DNA from: Lithodes maja
Lineage: Eukaryota > Arthropoda > Malacostraca > Decapoda > Lithodidae
Length of the DNA stretch: 64,000 nucleotides
Reading direction: 5' to 3'
Assembly (NCBI GenBank): GCA_037953745.1
Contig: JBAKBP010000183.1
Span: 62,001 to 126,000, forward strand
Shown here: one piece after another, positions 32,404-42,797 of the stretch
How the letters are laid out: each line of letters opens with the position of its first letter
How positions within the stretch are numbered: the stretch's first letter is position 1
The notes under the pieces: generated by a model
What the model was told of the DNA's origin: nothing
The model's input: the letters and a program-made list of their open reading frames with translations, nothing else
Databases searched by the model: none
Made by a program: the position numbers and the translations under genes

Positions 32404-32558
32404 ATCCTGAATTGAGTGGTCAATCCTGTAAGTCCTTCACTAAACTGGCTCGGGTTGTCCCTCTCACAGGGAATAGGTCCGCTTGGGGGCATTCTGTGTA
32501 TGGCCACCCTCGTAAGGGGAGTAAGGCGTCTGGCAATAGATAGATAGATAGATAGACT
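32404..32558 (+). mobile_element. short RTE 3' end in the D2 3' region
   Basis: ATGGCCACCCTCGTAAGGGG and GGCGTCTGGCAATAGATAGA mirror the 3' end of the RTE at 18330-18387 (GGCCACCCCTTCGGGG, then GGCGTCAGGCAATAGATAGA), followed by (TAGA)n. It is absent at the corresponding place in D1 (about 1155-1180). Either a heavily truncated RTE copy or an RTE-dependent non-autonomous element. Confidence 0.6.
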
Positions 32559-32958
32559 TCTGCATAAGTACACGAGTTCAGTACTTCTGCGAAAGTACAA
32601 GAATTCATTTATGTTGGGTTATATTTTTAGGAATATATCCACTAGTTTAATGGGGTTTATATGTGCACATGTAAACTTATAAGTTTTTATTTTTCACCAC
32701 TTACTTTAAGTGGGGTGCCTTCTTAACTAGCAGATCTGTGTACAGAGTCTCAGAGTTAACCCTTTTTCAAGTAGGCTTCTTCGAAGCACGCTCCTGCTTG
32801 TACCCCTTTTTGAAGATTTAGGCTGTATAAAGTTTATGCACCCAAATATATCTTTTTTACAAAGTAAGAATACTATGTGGTTGTTTGATTATCTGCTTTT
32901 ACTAGAGTTATGATATGATTACGAATGTCCCCCTCCAGTCTTAGATATCAGGCATGTT

Positions 32959-33056
32959 TGTCAATGATGGAGGGGCCACTAATAAATTATAGGTTTGACT
33001 CCTGCAAGGAGATAAAGAAAACCTAATATTTAGTAGTGGCCCCGTAATCATTGACG
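32959..33056 (+). repeat. DIRS D2 internal complementary region
   Basis: Imperfect hairpin of about 98 bp with arms from GTCAATGATGGAGGGGCC to its partner ending GGCCCCGTAATCATTGACG. The centre has the inner palindrome CTCCTGCAAGGAG. The joined-end core CCACTAATAAATTATAGG is inside. Same structure as 663-760. Confidence 0.85.
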
Positions 33057-33356
33057 ACTGGAAAGATCCACACAAGTACATCCACGATATGATGGAAAGC
33101 TTATTGAATAGTTATTCTTATTTTCTATTTTGTTTTTATTTTTTACGAAGTTTTTTCGTAGTGAGAACCCAATTCATAATGACTGAAGCCATGAGTGAAG
33201 GCTCCTCAAATTTGTTATGCTCTGCGCGGTAGATTCAAACTACGGCGGATGAGTGTTTGAAGAGGGTGCCTTATGTAATAGGCATGTTCGTCAATGATTA
33301 CGGGGCCACTACTAAATATTAGGTTTTCTTTATCTCCTTGCAGGAGTCAAACCTAT
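33057..33356 (+). repeat. DIRS D2 right inverted terminal repeat
   Basis: Inverse complement of the left-repeat sequence seen complete in D5 (61795-62085). The outer end repeats one ICR half and stops at CCTAT (33352-33356), followed by AATGT and then lineage-B sequence. Shorter than in D1, because part of the GCGCTC block is missing near 33200. Confidence 0.8.
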
Positions 33357-33360
33357 AATG

Positions 33361-34105
33361 TAGGCTTGCTTTAGCTCAGAGCCCCAAATCGTCATTTGCT
33401 TCCTCAATGGTCAATCGCGAGGGTCCTAACTTTGTCACAGTCTAGGTCTTATCCTGTGAGACCAAGTATAGACAAGAAACTCAAAAAAGTGTGTGTCTCT
33501 AATGACCCTGGCTACTGGCCATAGGGTCTCAGAATTGACAGCCATGGCAAAGTCTACTAACTGTCTATGTTTTTGCCCCTAATAATGATTCTGTACATAT
33601 GGTTACTCACCAGATTCATCGCAAAAAATTAGCACCAGGAACATATCCTTATACCTTTCTCTATTCCTGCCTTGAAAAGAGCAAAGATACTCCATACTCT
33701 ATGCCCTGTTAAGGCACTATATACCTACTCTAAGTCTGTTATTCCTATGAATATGGCACAATTGTGGTTTCCTCCAGAAGGTTCAATAAGGTCAGGAAAG
33801 AAAGTGTTAGCATCCTTTATTGCAGATATAATTAAGGAAGCTGAGCCTCAGTTGATTGCATAAACCCATGATATGCACATATGGGCCACCACCATGAGTT
33901 TTCCCCATTGGTTTTTCAGTGGAGGATATAACTCAGACGGGTCTTTGGTCCTCTAACAAGGCGTCCCTAGCCATATGCTTGTCGGTACTTCTGGAGAAGA
34001 CCCAAATTACCAAGCATAGCGTTGGGGCTGGAACATGCCCACTGAGGCCAATAAGTAGATGGATTTATTTGTTCAATGCTTTTATTACCAGTGTTGTAAG
34101 GTAAT
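33361..34105 (+). pseudogene. lineage-B DIRS tyrosine recombinase remnant
   Basis: Degenerate plus-strand recombinase. LATGHRVSELTAMAKSTNCL (about 33500-33570) is the first-Arg block; 33672-33863 aligns with the ALTKYLRVAP..LWVAS..KRTLASLL region; 33919-34104 begins VEDITQTGLWSSN. The His-x-x-Arg motif is degraded to THDMH. Clearly less similar to D1/D2 than they are to each other, and it is followed by its own ICR at 34746. Confidence 0.7.
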
Positions 34106-34410
34106 AGAAGGGGTGTCCTACCATCCACCTTAAATGAAAAAGGAGGGGGCGTGTTAAGTTCCATGACAAGTTGGCAGGACACACAATCCGAATGGATAGC
34201 AGGAGTGCTATTACTGCACTAGATCTGTTACATAGCAATACCTATACATTATTGCAATGTGTAACTTTATTTTTTAATTTTAATTTTGTGATATACGATT
34301 ATCAGTATTCACACCTCAGTAGTTCTATTTTTCTGAGATAAGGCTTCTTTAATGGTACCCGCCTTATACATCTTTTTCTTACTGCTATACTGTACAGTAC
34401 TCTTATATAT
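34106..34410. other. lineage-B DIRS 3' region
   Basis: Noncoding, AT-rich. Corresponds in position to the 3' region between recombinase and ICR. No further structure recognised. Confidence 0.4.
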
Positions 34411-34645
34411 TTAACCCTCTCACGACCATAGGACGCAGAGGTTGCCAGATTAGCAATAAGAAATAGATTACTCTCACTGTTATAATTACCTCTCCAAAAT
34501 TAGTTTTCTGCCCACAGCTAACTCAAAGACAACTGCAGAGGTTGAAGTAAACAAACTAAAGGTTTATAGATACCCCTGATGGTACCAAAGGATTTAAAGT
34601 ATCCCTAATAGGCTCAAAAATCGCGTCAGGATGTGAGAGGGTTAA
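34411..34645. mobile_element. TTAA-flanked 235-bp piggyBac-type MITE, copy 2
   Basis: TTAACCCTCTCACGACC at the left, ATGTGAGAGGGTTAA at the right. Same family as 4942-5175, with shared interior AGGACGCAGAGGTTGCCAGA and CTCAAAGACAACTGCAGAGG. TTAA duplicated on both sides. Confidence 0.85.
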
Positions 34646-34745
34646 ACACATGTCACAGTTTTCGTTTTTTGGTCTTCCTAATAGATTCTTGTTTTTTTTA
34701 GCTTGATGAGCATATATAGGTCCCTCCACCGGTCGTGATATGCTA

Positions 34746-34854
34746 GGCTCTTACGTCATTGACGTAAGGAGCCACTAATAAATTACGGTTTTGACAACCC
34801 GTAGGGAAGGAAGGAAAAGCTAATATTTATTGGTGGCTCCTGAAGTCAATGACG
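34746..34854 (+). repeat. lineage-B DIRS internal complementary region
   Basis: Imperfect hairpin between GGCTCTTACGTCATTGACG and its partner ending AGTCAATGACG. Contains CCACTAATAAATTACGG, nearly the same joined-end core as in lineage A (CCACTAATAAATTATAGG) although the arms otherwise differ. The second arm equals the complement of the right end at about 35157-35234. Confidence 0.8.
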
Positions 34855-35234
34855 ACAATTGCCCTCCCCCCTTCCCATTCACATGCCCAACTTGATATAC
34901 TTTAGAGGTCGCTCCTGGGCAGGAAGAGGTATGAGTCATGCTCATGGGAAACAGAGGAAGATCGGAATTTGCTGAGGCGCGGTGTTCAAACTGTTAATTC
35001 TTTTCTTTTTTATTTCCTACTTTTCAGTGGCTCCGTCTCAATGACGTACCTTAGGAATGATTAAGGGGTACCCCCTAAGATGATCTTGGTTCTCGACCGT
35101 AGTAATCGAGGTTAACCCGGGCTCTGAGGAGCCCGGAACGAGGCCATATTATCACAGGCTCTTACGTCATTGACTTCAGGAGCCACCAATAAATATTAGT
35201 TTTTCCTTCCTTACCTACGGGTTGTCAAAACCGT
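34855..35234 (+). repeat. lineage-B DIRS right inverted terminal repeat
   Basis: Ends with GGCTCTTACGTCATTGACTT and TCAAAACCGT, the complement of the second ICR half. Contains palindromic CGGGCTCTGAGGAGCCCG (about 35117-35135). No matching left repeat in the window. Confidence 0.65.
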
Positions 35235-35380
35235 ATTTTAGTAATGTTATTTAAATTATTAATTTTCCTAGGATGCTTTTTAGGTCATAGGGGCCTCAAG
35301 GAGGGGGTCCGGAAAATCCAATAGTCCAGAAATTGCTCTGCACGCTGCATTCCGGATTTCAGGACTTTTACTGTACTGTA

Positions 35381-36063
35381 CAGTGGAGCCCCCATTTTCG
35401 CTACATCAGTCTTCGCTGATTCAATTCTCGCGCCACACACCAAATATTCCCAATTTCAATTCTCGCGCCAAAAGCCTCAATTCTCGCATCAAAATCCCGG
35501 CCGAAACTCAAAAAAATAGTAAAAATAACAAAAAACTCAACATAAAACTAGAAAACAAACAAAAACAATAATTTTGTTTTAACATAACGAAAACAATCTG
35601 CCAGGTGCTTGCCGTTTAGAGACGAAATCCGAGTGAATCCGAGATCCGATCGTCAAATGCACAAGATGCCGCCATCTTTGTATGACGTCATCACTAAGCA
35701 GACGCTTGCAGTTTAGCTAGTATCTGTGTTGACAAAACAACCGTTTGCAAGCTTTTTTGTGCCTGAACCCCTTATCTCTCACGTTTATTATAACCTCTAG
35801 TACATCTAGTGATAGGGATGGTTGGCCTGGTGGTAGCAATGAAGGAATTTCATGCTCAAAACACAGAGCAAAGACCATGTCGTCCATGTCGGACGAAAGC
35901 GATTGAAATGCCTAGCCTAGACGATGTTAGCCTAGGCTAGGCTAAATATGACAATGATTTATAATAAAGTCTGAGTGGTAAGTAATCTTCTCATAATACG
36001 TATTTATACGTATTTTCCTCATAATATGTATTTATTGGATGCATTTGGGGCGAAATGGGTACT
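35381..36063 (+). mobile_element. Tigger/pogo-like MITE, copy 2, 3'-truncated
   Basis: Begins CAGTGGAGCCCCCATTTTCG after TA (35379-35380) and follows 10890-11555 closely until GGTACTT, where it stops matching. The right terminal repeat is absent. Confidence 0.8.
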
Positions 36064-36262
36064 TAAGAAGGAAATCAAAATGTGTGTAAAAAAGGGGAAT
36101 TCATATACAGTACAGTACTGTACTGTACTTTAGACACATTAATTTATCTACATCCTTCCTAAGTTTAATAAAATCTCTACAGTAATAACCAGAATAAAAT
36201 TAAGATGACACAATTGTACCAAAGGGGACTGAGCTAAAAGTAAAGTAAGTATATATCCTGAC

Positions 36263-36373
36263 CTTTTCTGAGATAGTTTGGCCATACTCAGTTGCCCTCT
36301 CTGATGCTATTGAGGAGTACTCCATGGCCTTGCCTGCTACCTTGGTTGCACCTATGGACAGTAAAGACCAACC
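36263..36373 (-). CDS. internal exon of an ArfGAP1-like host gene
   Basis: On the minus strand a 37-codon phase-0 exon lies between an acceptor (CTGTTTTATTCCAG, plus-strand 36374-36387) and a donor (AAAAG|GTCAGG, GT at 36262-36261). It reads GWSLLSIGATKVAGKAMEYS then SIASERATEYGQTISEK. This pattern (GWS, GA-x-K-x-A, A-x-E, A-x-E-x-G) matches the segment after the ARF-GAP zinc finger in ArfGAP1, where amphipathic ALPS-type helices sense membrane curvature. ArfGAP1 stimulates GTP hydrolysis on Arf1 at Golgi membranes. It is the only non-repeat coding sequence found; neighbouring exons must lie beyond the transposons. The match is from memory of the family, so another helical protein cannot be excluded. 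Confidence 0.65.
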
Positions 36374-36540
36374 CTGGAATAAAACAGAGTGTATATCATT
36401 ACAAATTTTACCATAATTTTAACCCTCACCAAACACTCATTTAAACCTTCCCGCCAGTGCTGGATCCGGGGGAAACCTTAACATTTTGGCGCACTTTAGA
36501 TACGCAAAAAATGGCCTAACCTAGGTTTTATATATATATC
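36374..36540. other. intron sequence beside the host exon
   Basis: No ORF. Contains TTAACCCTCACC (36418-36429), possibly an old piggyBac-type end, and ends in the (TATC)n tail of the RTE at 36541. Confidence 0.35.
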
Positions 36541-36551
36541 TATCTATCTAT

Positions 36552-37547
36552 CTATTGCCTGACGCCGTGATCCCCGAAGGGGTGGCCACGAACGAACCGC
36601 CCCCATGCACCTCTGTCCCCAGTCAGTCGACGCCCCTCCCCCCAACCAGCACCGCCTTCATTCATGTAGTTCCTCACTCCATCCTTCCACCTCATATTCG
36701 GTCTGCCTCTCCCCCTCTGTCCCTCCACCTCGCTCTCGTACACCCTCTTATTCATTCTCTCGCTTTCCATACGTTCCATATGGCCGAACCATCTCAAGTT
36801 GTTCCTTTTCACACTTTCCAGCACATCTACCTCCACACCACACCTCCTCCTTACTTCCTCATTAGTCTGTCTATCCCTCCATGTAATTCCGCACGCACTC
36901 CTTAAGTAATTCATTTCCACTGCTCTCACTCTTGGTCTGAGTCTCTCAACCAACGTCCATGCTTCGCTTCCGTAAGTCAGTGTCGGGATTACCACACTGT
37001 CATGCAAGGACTTCTTCACTTCCATACTGACCACCCTATTTCTTGTTACTGCTTTTAGCGTTCCTACAACCCTCTTCCCCTGTTGTACCCTCTCCCGCAC
37101 CTCTTCATCCATAGTCCCATCTTTACTCAACACACTGCCCAGATACTTAAAAGAGTTGACGATCTCCATAGCCTGACCGTTCAGCTTCACCTCACACTCT
37201 GTGACTTCACCCCTTTCGAAGACCATAACCTTGCTCTTCCCCGTATTTACCTTCAAATTCCGTTTTTCGCACACTGTTCCAAACTCATTTACCAGACCCT
37301 GCAACTCCCATTCATTATCACTCATCAGAACTGTATCATCCGCAAACAGCAGTATAGGTAGCTTCCACTCAATTCCCTCCCTTTTCAGCGATACACCAAC
37401 ATCCACTGCTCTTGATAGTATTTCTTTCATAACTCCATCCATATATACAGTAAACAACCACGGGGACATCACACACCCCTGTTTCAAACCAACATTCAGG
37501 TCAAAGAACTCGCTCTGCTCACTCTCCACACGTACTGCCGCCTTTGC
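36552..37547 (-). pseudogene. RTE ORF, C-terminal RT half
   Basis: From GAKAAVRVESEQSEFF through GLKQGCVMSPWLFTVYMDGV, LFADDTVLMS (catalytic Asp pair), FKYLGSVLSKDG, YGSEAWTL, RWFGHMERM to the stop at 36552. Continuous open frame. It would follow directly on the segment ending at 39375 if the solo LTR were absent. Confidence 0.85.
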
Positions 37548-37551
37548 ACCC

Positions 37552-39370
37552 TGTGACGCACCCAGTGCGTGGCAACGCAACCTGATTGTACTCCTTGGTA
37601 CTCCACTGTACCGCCACTGTGCGGTACCTCTGTACCGCTGTACCGTGCTGGCTGCCTATATTGAGTGTGACAACGTATAACTATGTTCTTTGTATCTCTG
37701 CAAAGGTCTCGTCATGTGCTAACCAGTGGTGGGTTTTGTTTTAAGCCATGTCGAGACCTTCCATTTAATATGTAGTATCAATAGAGAAGTTGATAGATAA
37801 GACAATGGGAGTTCAGAGAGAGAGAGTGAGTTGGGCTTCAGAGCGAGAGGGTAGCAATGCGCCACGCTGCCGGGGGGGTGGTTGCCAGACGTATGGACCG
37901 GTTGGCAGCCTTGCGCTTATAGCTAGGCGCGACAGGGTTGGTAGTCCATTGCCGCCTGCCTGTGCTGCCTGGGCTGCCCATGTTGTCGTACTGCACATTG
38001 CCTGGAGGCTCGCTGTGTGTTCCATGATCAGGTTGCCTAGAACCTTTGAGATTCTAACATCCCTTGCCCTCTCTCCCAACTTCTCACGGTTGCACTCTTT
38101 CTCTCTGACGACATTACTCTCATTTCATTCTTCTCTCTATTTAAATGCATAACCTTCCCTTGAGGTCCTAAAGGAGTTTCAGCACTCACCTCTCGTATTA
38201 CTCTTAGGACAAGCATATATTTACATGTATTAGATTTAAGGGGTTAATGTGAACAGCGATCTTCTTGATGAGGATAGTTGGTGAACGTTCTACATGTTCA
38301 CGAGTTATATGCCCAGCTCATCATCCAATTTGTGACTAGACTAGTGCCATGTGTAAGAGCCCGACCATGCCCAGGAGTTGTCTGTAGAGGGGCGAGGACT
38401 TAGCCTTGATTTGCCTACCGAGCCAGGAGCGAGTGTAGTACCAGAGACTACAGCTCGCTCGTAGTGCCGGTATAGTAGAGTAACGTAATTTATCTGTCCT
38501 TGTGTTCTCTGCAGTCTTTTCCTGGGTTCTCGCTTTCGGTGCTGGGACTCGTTGTTTCTGTGACTTGGCCTGCTAGCTAGAACACATGGGGATGATGAGT
38601 GGGTTATATCTTTATTTTACTATGCATTGCAGCTCTCTTTAAGTTTATGTATGTAACACTTTACAATACACATTACTCACACACAAGACAACACTATTAA
38701 TACTTTCATGTATCAATTAACTGCACTGTCGTTTTGCTGCTGTGTCCGGAGTTCTGTTGCGTAGGGCGCATACGGACTCAGAGGGGAGACAGAGTGAGAG
38801 AAGCGAAGTAGCCTATGCGGTAGTAGGCTACCGGCGCAGTACTGTTGCCTGCAACCTTTTAGTTATTCCAAGTATAGATTCATTCTTATAATAAGTGACT
38901 ACTATTTATGTTCCTTCCATGTGTATTATTAGGTATCTACTGGATCATGAACATCTTGTATGCTACATGCTAGTGCATGTTAGTAGGGGACAGTTATTCT
39001 AGTGCACGCGCTTTCAAGTCGGCGTGTACATTTGTCATTTAGCATTTCACTGTCATACCTTTAGCCTGCTTCTATTCTACATTATTAGAGGCTTAATATT
39101 AACGTAGTTTCTTGAGTATTGCATTTCTTTAGTAATAACGTAACCTATAAATGTCTGAGGGAGTTTAGCCTCATAGCCTACCCCTGTTGTACACTTTCGC
39201 CGAGTTAAGGTACCTCGTTACCATAGACGATAACTCTGTAGGGCGTTGGTGCTTTTGTTGTCTGGAGCATATAGTATTTGGGACTGGAATCGAGCGTGTC
39301 GTTGTCACATAAGCCATTTCTGTCCTACGATCAAGAATCCCGAATATGTATTGCCGATCCAGCCGTAACA
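37552..39370. mobile_element. solo LTR (probably BEL/Pao-type), 1819 bp
   Basis: Begins TGTGACGCACCC and ends GATCCAGCCGTAACA, with TG...CA termini and a 4-bp duplication ACCC (37548-37551, 39371-39374). The intact site is seen in RTE copy 2 at about 43618-43640. No coding region or primer-binding site inside, so it looks like an LTR left after recombination. The family is a guess from the termini; it does not match the LTR end at 50576. Confidence 0.7.
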
Positions 39371-39374
39371 ACCC

Positions 39375-41386
39375 TCATACATGCTCTTCACTGCTTTCAG
39401 CAACTTGCCCTCTACTCCGTATATTCTAAGTACTTTCCACAAACCTTCTCTATCCACTCTGTCATAGGCCTTCTCCAAGTCCATAAAGGCAACATACACC
39501 TTTTGTTTCTTCTCCAGATACTTCTCCACAACACAATTCAGGGTAAAAATCTGATCTACACATCCTCTTCCCTTCCTAAAGCCTCCCTGCTCGTCGCCTA
39601 TCCATTTCTCCGTTCTCACTCTCACTCTCTCAATCACTACCCTACTGTATACCTTCCCTACTACGCTTAGAAGACATATTCCTCGGTGGTTACCACACAC
39701 TCCTCTTTCCCCTTTGCCCTTATATAGGGGGACTATTATGCCAGTCTTCCAGTCATCGGGTGCACTCCCCTTCTCCCATGCTAGTTTGCACATTTTCCAT
39801 ACCCATTCTATCACTATCTCACCACCATACTTCAACATTTCCCCACACACTCCATCTGTTCCTGGTGCTTTCCCCAACTTCACTCTTTTCATGGCTTCCC
39901 ACACTTCTGACCTCCTGATCCCCACCTCCTCCTCCACTACTTCTCTTCTTCTCCCTCCCATACCATATCCAGCTATGTTTGCTGGCTCTTCATTCCTTTC
40001 ATTTAGCAACTCACTGAAGTACTCCCTCCATCTTTCGACTCTCTCTTGCTTCTCGGCTAGCATTCTCCCATTCTTATCTTTCACACCCTTACTGTTTCCC
40101 TTGCTACCTTCCCTAACTTTCTTGACTTCTTTCCAGAACAGTTTCTTACTCTCCCTCCATTTTACACTCAGATTCCTTCCAAATTCCTCATCTACTCTTC
40201 TCTTACTTTCCTTCACTACTCTCTTCACCACCCTCTTACTCTCCACGTACCTCGCTCGTTTCTGTCTCTCGGAATCTTCATTCCCTCTACTACCCAACCA
40301 CTCTCTATATGCTTTCTTCTTTTCTTCCACAGCTATTCTTACCTCTTCTGTCCACCATGCTGTACCTTTCACTCCCCTCCCTCTTCTCCTCACTCCACAC
40401 ACCTCCTCACATGCTGCACAGATCTCCTCCTTAAACACCTTGCTCATCTCCTCCACTTCCTCCATAACTTCCAGGTCGAACCCACCTAGTCGTCTTTCCA
40501 CTGCTCTCCTGTACTCCTCCCTGACTTCCTCCTCCTGCAACCTCTCCACCCTCCTCACCATTCCACCCTCCTCTCGCCTCCCTCCCGCTCTCCTCACCCA
40601 CTTCTTTTGTATCCTAACCTTAGCTACCACTACATAATGATCAGACAGACCCCCTCCAATACCCCTATACACCCTAGCATCCATCACAGATTTCTTCATT
40701 CGTTCATCCACACATACATAATCAATCAATGACTTTCGTTCCACCACTGTCTTATCCTTCATCGTCAATATCCGTTTCCACGTATACCTGTGGATCATTC
40801 TGTGTCGGAAGAAGGTGTTGGCTATCCACAGCCTCCTCCCCACACATACGTCCACAAGTGCACTACCATTCCCATTCACCTCTGATGGTACCCCCCACCC
40901 TCCCACCACTCCCTCAACTTTCCTATCACCCACCTTACCATTCATATCCCCAATCAGAAATATTCTTTCGTTCTTGTCAAACTTCTCCAGGCACGCCTCC
41001 ACATTCATCCAGAACTCCTCTTTCTTTCTTTCAAGTATATCCTCTGTCGGGGCATACACGCATACAATCACCCACGTTTGTATTCCTACTTTCATTCTCA
41101 CCCACACAATCCTTGAACCCACAGACCCATACTCTCTTACATATTCCTTCCATTTGCTACTTACAAACAAACATGCACCTTCTCTCGCTGTTCCTTCACT
41201 CACTCCAGCACACACACCCATTCCACACTCCCACTCTCTCACATCTGAATCTTTCCATTTGGTCTCTGTCATTCCACATACATCCAGCCTGGCATTCACT
41301 AACACTTCCAGAACCTCTCTCTCTTTTGTGCCATCATTCATGCCACTAACATTCCATGTAGCCATTCTCAGAATGTCCGAAGGCAT
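39375..41386 (-). pseudogene. RTE ORF, endonuclease and N-terminal RT half
   Basis: About 670 codons from MPSDILRMATWNVSGMND. APE endonuclease: MTETKWKDSD (catalytic Glu), LIGDMNGKVG, GGLSDHYVVV (Asp-His). RT: KAPGTDGVCGEML, GNHRGICLLSVVGKVY, DEQGGFRKGRG, AFMDLEKAYDRVDREGLW, LLKAVKSMYEG, where the solo LTR cuts it. No stop or frameshift in this half, so the copy was plausibly intact until the LTR inserted. Confidence 0.9.
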
Positions 41387-41573
41387 GTCCTTAGTCGGTC
41401 GTGGTTCGTCAACGTTGGTTCCGTCCGCATCCGAGGCTGTTCGTTCGTTTTTTTTTGCTTAGATATTTTTTCCGGGTGGGGGTCGCAAGCCCACCGACCC
41501 AACCTCTTTAGTCGCCTCTTACGACACGCAGAAGGCACGTGGGGCATATTCTATTCCCTAACCCCCAGGGGGG

Positions 41574-42107
41574 ATGTTCAAACTATTTATTAACCCCCTC
41601 CAACATCTTAATGAAACTTATTTATCTGTTGACAGTAGCCACACTATTTGGCATTATTCGGGTGAACTGTTATTTGTGGTACTGCCTGGCTCGGTAGGAA
41701 ATTGCCAACTAGCTACGCATTTTGTGTTGCCCTTCACCGAGCACCTGTTAAAATTACACCCGATTATATACTTACAGTATAGGGTCGGGCAGGAAGGGTG
41801 GGCATGCACTCCCCTCCTGCCGCCTCCGTCAGCCCCCGCACGTGTTCAAAAGTGAAACCAACGAAGCAGGCAGAACGGGGGCCTAGGTAATTTAATCATC
41901 AGGGTAATCTAATCTACCCTAAACATTATAGATAGTCTACTTGCCATTATACTAGGTACTATAATGATAGTATACACCATACATTTACTTAATTAACACC
42001 CAACTCTTGATCTAACTGTCCAAGGGTAAACAACCATACCGGTCGTTTGCAGGCCAACCATACTGGTAGTTTGCAGGCCAATTTGTAGCCAGCACATCAA
42101 GATTCTA
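41574..42107. other. no recognisable feature
   Basis: No convincing ORF, splice-flanked exon or repeat terminus seen. The open frame at 41574-41855 lacks recognisable motifs. Possibly intronic host DNA. Confidence 0.4.
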
Positions 42108-42403
42108 ACACACACCACACCTCCTTCTTACTTCCTCATTCGTCTGTCTATACCTCCATGTAACTCCACACGCACTTCTCAAGTAACTCATTTCCACCCC
42201 TCTCACTCTTGGTCTGAGTCTCTCCACCAACGTCCATGCTTCGCTTCCGTAAGTCAGTGTTGGGATTACTGTACCACACTGTCATACAAGGACTTCTTCA
42301 CTTCCATACTGACTACCCTATTTCTTGTTACTGCTTTCAGCATTCCTACAACCCTCTTCCCCTGTTGCACCCTCTCCCGTACTTCTTCATCCATAGTCCC
42401 TAC
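42108..42403 (-). mobile_element. RTE fragment
   Basis: Matches 36833-37115 of the full RTE (region coding YGSEAWTLVERL and RVVSMEVKKSL), with small indels. Both ends abrupt; no tail and no target repeat seen. Confidence 0.85.
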
Positions 42404-42656
42404 AAGTTCAAAATAGAATAAACCTTTTACGCAATACTATTTTATAGTAACATGCCACTATTTTTTAACGAAAGACATAATAAAATACAGTATATCGCAA
42501 CCCAAGTCACAAGATCTAGTCAAGTCCTTCCGAAATAAAAAACTGTATTATTTTACCCCGGGAAATTCTATTTCGTATTATAAAACCTTGCTAAAGTGCT
42601 TTCCTAAATATATCATTAAATATATGTAAACAGCTTTAACCCTCCAGCCCCGGCTA
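42404..42656. other. AT-rich DNA ending in a piggyBac-type terminus
   Basis: Mostly AT-rich without coding sequence. TTAACCCTCCAGCCCCGG at 42636-42653 is the terminal repeat of the family at 26939-27426, abutting LINE sequence at about 42657. No partner end is seen, so this is a broken element. Confidence 0.5.
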
Positions 42657-42797
42657 TTAATGAGGTGGATATGAGACAGCAGTATTGTGAGTATTTGTGT
42701 ATTGAAGTAAAATGTGTAAGAGGATCAATTCTAATTGCCTCTATATATAGAAGCCCAAATAATAGCAGGGGAGAGGATGATAACCTACTGAAAGCAA
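42657..42797 (+). mobile_element. CR1-like LINE (family B) endonuclease fragment
   Basis: Codes EVDMRQQYCEYLCIEVKCVR, GSILIASIYRSPNNS and EDDNLLKA, matching residues near 92-135 of the ORF2 at 47297-50296. Cut at the left by a piggyBac-type end and at the right by the L2-like (ATT)n tail. Confidence 0.85.

Larger units (their letters stand above)
24446..33356 (+). mobile_element. DIRS1-like retrotransposon, copy D2 (left repeat missing)
   Basis: Order on the plus strand: leader (24446-28004), gag (28005-29934), RT remnant and RNase H (29935-30931), tyrosine recombinase (30112-32103), 3' region, ICR (32959-33056), right inverted repeat (33057-33356). The left end begins inside the inner edge of the left repeat (TGTACTTGTGTGGATC) directly after Penelope sequence, so the outer left repeat is lost. 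Very similar to D1 but in opposite orientation and with different secondary insertions. Confidence 0.85.
36541..41573 (-). mobile_element. full-length RTE LINE, split by a solo LTR
   Basis: The 5' end lies at 41573 with the conserved leader (CCCCCTGGGGGTTAGGG, GCGTGTCGTAAGAGGCGACT), a single ORF, and the 3' end at about 36541 with (TATC)n. The only large interruption is 37552-39370. Three more RTE pieces in the window (17452-18387, 42108-42403, 43603-45116) are close relatives. It lies in the same orientation as the host exon, about 170 bp upstream of its acceptor. Confidence 0.9.

Noticed and set aside
33100..33200. Left repeat of another DIRS at 33057-33356
   Set aside because: Its orientation and the following ICR-half sequence show that it is the right repeat of D2.
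37790..38152. 120-codon ORF inside the solo LTR
   Set aside because: No motif, no repeat of it elsewhere, and low-complexity start; treated as chance.
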